From contig DODJ01000061.1 of the NCBI GenBank assembly GCA_003545655.1, forward strand, positions 1 through 6,191: a stretch of 6,191 nucleotides of DNA. The letters are read 5' to 3'. Source of the stretch: Candidatus Saccharimonadota bacterium. Its GTDB lineage: Bacteria; Patescibacteriota; Saccharimonadia; Saccharimonadales; Saccharimonadaceae. The position numbers and the translations under genes were made by a program. Below are positions 4,029-6,191 of this stretch, one piece after another; within the stretch, counting starts at the first letter, position 1; each line of letters begins with the position of its first letter. Under the pieces are notes generated by a model. It was not told the DNA's origin and ran no database searches. It saw only the letters and a program-made list of their open reading frames with translations.

Positions 4029-5942
4029 ATGAAAGATGTTGAAAAAGCCCCCACTTACCGCCCAGCTGATGACTATCTGCGAGTCGCCACCGCTACCCCC
4101 GAAGTTGCTGTTGGTGACATCCCCACAAACCTTGCACACCATATTGACCTATATGATGCGGCATCAGCAAACGATACCTCACTCGTCGTCTTCCCTGAAC
4201 TTTCTCTTACCGGCTACACCCTCCAGGACCTCGTGGCCCATCCCTCTATTTTGCGCGGTGCAACACAGGCACTACAGCTTTTTGCTGAACACACAAAAGG
4301 GAAAAACACCGCTGCAGTCGTTGGACTTCCATTTCAAGAGGGAAACGCCCTATATAATTGTGCTGCGGTCGTATCAGAAGGGGAGGTACGCGGCATTGTA
4401 CCTAAACAGCACCTTCCTACCTATAACGAGTTTTACGAAAAGCGATGGTACCAAACTTGGGGCGCCCGTACCACTACCACCGTGCAGCTCGGCAGCGCAC
4501 GTGTCCCTTTTGGTCGCGACCAACTCTTTCAGATAGGTTCACAGTACGTTGGTATCGAAATTTGCGAGGATCTATGGGTGCCCGAGCAACCTAGTATCAA
4601 CCTTGTGGCGAATGGGGCAACCATCATAGCCAACCCTTCAGCGTCCCCAGAAGCAGTTGCCAAGGCTTCCTATCGCCGTGGCCTTGTCGCCCATACCGCT
4701 GGGAGGCTCGCCACTGGTTACGTGTATAGCAGCGCCAGCCCAACCGAATCAACTGCGGAGATTGTTATGAGCGGGCATGCCCTAATTAACGAGCTTGGAA
4801 CACCCCTTGCCGAGCGTGCACCTTTTAGCCAGCAAGGCCCTTTACTTTTCGCAGATATCGACGCGGCACATATCCAGCATGACCGCCTTAAAGCTACCAA
4901 CTTCCCTTCGCGCCACGACATTGTAGCTACCCCCACTTACGTCACCCCCTCGCAAGCAACGCTCGAGCGAGCTATTGACCCTCATCCCTTTGTCCCTAAG
5001 GGTTCAGCCGAAGCTATTACCGAACGGTTTGATACTATTTTAAACATTCAAGCCACCGGCCTTGCTATGCGGCTGCGCAGTGCCTCCATTGAAAAGGTCG
5101 TGCTTGGCCTTTCTGGTGGGCTTGATTCTACTTTGGCCTTACTTGCAGCCATCCAAGCCGCACAGGTACTTGGCAAAAAGCCAGGCGAACTCATCCACAC
5201 CCTTACTATGCCAGGAGTTGCCAGCTCAGACCGTACACAAAACAATGCCATTGAGCTTGCCACCTCACTCGGTATTACAAACGAGGAGATTCCCATCGCG
5301 CAGTTATCGCAAAACCAACTTGACGCGCTTCACCATACTGGCGAACAAGACGTCACCTATGAAAACACTCAGGCGCGTATTCGTCAGGCGCTCGTGTTTA
5401 ACAAGGCTAACCAGTTAAACGGACTCGCGCTTGGCACAGGGGATATGAGTGAAATTGCCCTTGGGTGGTGTACGTATAATGGTGACCACATGTCGCATTA
5501 CAATGTGAACGCATCTATTCCAAAAACACTGGTACGTATGCTCGTACGTCACGGCGCTCAAAGCCTTCCACCATACCCCGCAAGTATTGTTAACGATATT
5601 CTAGACACCCCCGTATCACCCGAGCTTGTAGGCGATGGCACGGAGATCACCCAAAGCACCGAAGCTATCGTTGGCCCGTATGAGCTTCACGATTTCTTCC
5701 TCTACCATTTTTTACGCTGGAAAGAGCCACGCGCTAAAATAGGCTTTCTTGCTATTAAAGCCTTCGAGGACACTCGCACCCCCGAAGAAGTTGAAAAGTG
5801 GCTTGAGGTATTCATGCGCCGCTTCTACCAAAACCAGTGGAAACGTCAGGCTATGCCCGACGGCGCGAAGGTTGGGCTGAGTCTAAGCCCCAAGGGGGAC
5901 TGGCGTATGGCGGCCGAAACCGTATACAATGGAACCATATAA
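4029..5942 (+). CDS. nadE: Glutamine-dependent NAD+ synthetase
   Basis: A 637-residue two-domain cytoplasmic enzyme that hydrolyses glutamine and uses the ammonia plus ATP to turn deamido-NAD into NAD+. The N-terminal nitrilase-type glutaminase domain (about 15-300) has the full Glu-Lys-Cys triad: Glu57 in VVFPELSLTGY, Lys126 in VPKQHLPTYNEFYEKRWY and Cys179 in GIEICEDLW. The C-terminal synthetase domain (about 325-637) has the ATP pyrophosphatase loop LSGGLDST (361-368), the GTGDMSEIALGWCTYNGDHM block (469-488), YNVNASIPKTL (491-501), GPYELHDFFLYHFLR (549-563) and a closing KVGLSLSPKGDWRM (614-627). Length and motif spacing match the long actinobacterial-type NadE, for example that of Mycobacterium tuberculosis, and nothing is missing, so it should be active and independent of free ammonia. 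It is divergent from nadD and is followed after 6 bases by a histidine-phosphatase gene in the same frame. Confidence 0.97.
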   Translation: MKDVEKAPTYRPADDYLRVATATPEVAVGDIPTNLAHHIDLYDAASANDTSLVVFPELSLTGYTLQDLVAHPSILRGATQALQLFAEHTKGKNTAAVVGLPFQEGNALYNCAAVVSEGEVRGIVPKQHLPTYNEFYEKRWYQTWGARTTTTVQLGSARVPFGRDQLFQIGSQYVGIEICEDLWVPEQPSINLVANGATIIANPSASPEAVAKASYRRGLVAHTAGRLATGYVYSSASPTESTAEIVMSGHALINELGTPLAERAPFSQQGPLLFADIDAAHIQHDRLKATNFPSRHDIVATPTYVTPSQATLERAIDPHPFVPKGSAEAITERFDTILNIQATGLAMRLRSASIEKVVLGLSGGLDSTLALLAAIQAAQVLGKKPGELIHTLTMPGVASSDRTQNNAIELATSLGITNEEIPIAQLSQNQLDALHHTGEQDVTYENTQARIRQALVFNKANQLNGLALGTGDMSEIALGWCTYNGDHMSHYNVNASIPKTLVRMLVRHGAQSLPPYPASIVNDILDTPVSPELVGDGTEITQSTEAIVGPYELHDFFLYHFLRWKEPRAKIGFLAIKAFEDTRTPEEVEKWLEVFMRRFYQNQWKRQAMPDGAKVGLSLSPKGDWRMAAETVYNGTI

Positions 5943-5943
5943 T
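5938..5943 (+). promoter_or_regulatory. Perfect TATAAT box over the nadE stop codon
   Basis: TATAAT matches the -10 consensus at all 6 positions, overlaps the nadE stop (5940-5942) and ends 5 bases before the ATG at 5949. It could start a leaderless message for the phosphatase gene. No -35 box is seen at the right distance, so its activity is uncertain; A/T-rich stop codons can create such a match by chance. Confidence 0.35.
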
Positions 5944-5948
5944 TCACT

Positions 5949-6191
5949 ATGACAGAAATATATTTAGCTAGACACCCCGAATCAACGTTAAACACCGATA
6001 GGACACTCATCGGCGGGCGTAGTAACCATGTACCAATAACCAATAACGGGAAACGACAAGCACTTGCCTTTGCAAAAGCGTATACACGCGAGTATCCCTC
6101 ACCAGATATTGTCTTTAGCTCGCCCGCCGTTCGTGCGCAGGCACTCATTGAGGCCTACTTGCGACACAATAACACTCAAGACAAAGGCTAC
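5949..6191 (+). CDS. Histidine phosphatase superfamily (phosphoglycerate-mutase-like) protein, N-terminal part
   Basis: The first 81 residues are present; the gene continues past the right edge. The family acts on phosphate esters through a phospho-His. The catalytic block is IYLARHPESTLN (4-15), with Arg8 and His9 conserved but Pro10 in place of the usual Gly of RHG. GGRSNHVPITNNGKRQA (22-38) is the second family block, with the phosphate-binding Arg24, and DIVFSSPAVRAQ (53-64) gives the third with Arg62. The substrate cannot be predicted; members include sugar-phosphate, cobalamin and nucleotide-related phosphatases as well as mutases. The start lies two codons after the nadE stop in the same frame, with no Shine-Dalgarno site in reach (GGAA is 14 bases away), so translation by coupling to nadE or from a leaderless message is likely. 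Co-transcription with nadE hints at, but does not prove, a link to NAD or nucleotide metabolism. Confidence 0.88.
   Translation, partial: MTEIYLARHPESTLNTDRTLIGGRSNHVPITNNGKRQALAFAKAYTREYPSPDIVFSSPAVRAQALIEAYLRHNNTQDKGY

Noticed and set aside
4036..4536. A 166-codon open frame inside nadE on the plus strand
   Set aside because: It lies wholly within the strongly supported nadE frame, and its product looks like an out-of-frame translation with no domain.

Overview
The window is compact bacterial chromosome with no RNA genes, CRISPR arrays, insertion sequences or tRNAs. It holds eight protein genes. Two are cut by the window edges: an MFS exporter on the left and a histidine phosphatase on the right. 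No gene-free stretch exceeds 90 bases. The standard genetic code fits every gene. The gene style (mid-range base composition, tiny spacers, short versions of family proteins, several genes without a Shine-Dalgarno site but with a -10 box almost touching the ATG, and a two-domain glutamine-dependent NadE) suggests a small streamlined genome. Candidatus Saccharibacteria or another Patescibacteria lineage is my best guess, but this is an inference from style rather than from a marker gene.

Layout, left to right. (1) Minus strand, 1-1654: an AI-2E-family membrane transporter, then a small AbrB/SpoVT-type regulator with its own strong sigma70-like promoter, then the N-terminus of a DHA2-type MFS exporter whose ribosome binding site directly abuts the regulator's stop codon. 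The regulator promoter overlaps four GTATG repeats with 9-10 bp spacing, which look like an autoregulatory operator. (2) Plus strand, 1678-3364: a six-helix membrane protein of uncertain family (LysE/GAP-like) that diverges from the AI-2E gene across only 23 bp, followed by an amidinotransferase/DDAH-superfamily protein. That protein keeps the nucleophilic Cys but appears to have lost the usual catalytic His and Glu. (3) 3361-5942: a divergent pair for the last two steps of NAD synthesis, nadD on minus and nadE on plus, sharing an 86-bp control region with a 7-bp inverted repeat. nadD meets the amidinotransferase gene tail to tail through a shared TTAA. (4) 5949-end: the start of a histidine-phosphatase-family protein, in the same frame as nadE and two codons after its stop.

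Functionally, nadD makes the adenylated dinucleotide (deamido-NAD) and nadE amidates it using ammonia from glutamine, so these two form a clear pathway unit. The regulator-exporter pair is a plausible self-contained efflux module. The links between the other genes are not evident from sequence. No wholly new system is demonstrated. The most promising leads are the repeat-covered regulator promoter, the altered active site of the amidinotransferase-like protein, and the recurring leaderless-type gene starts.
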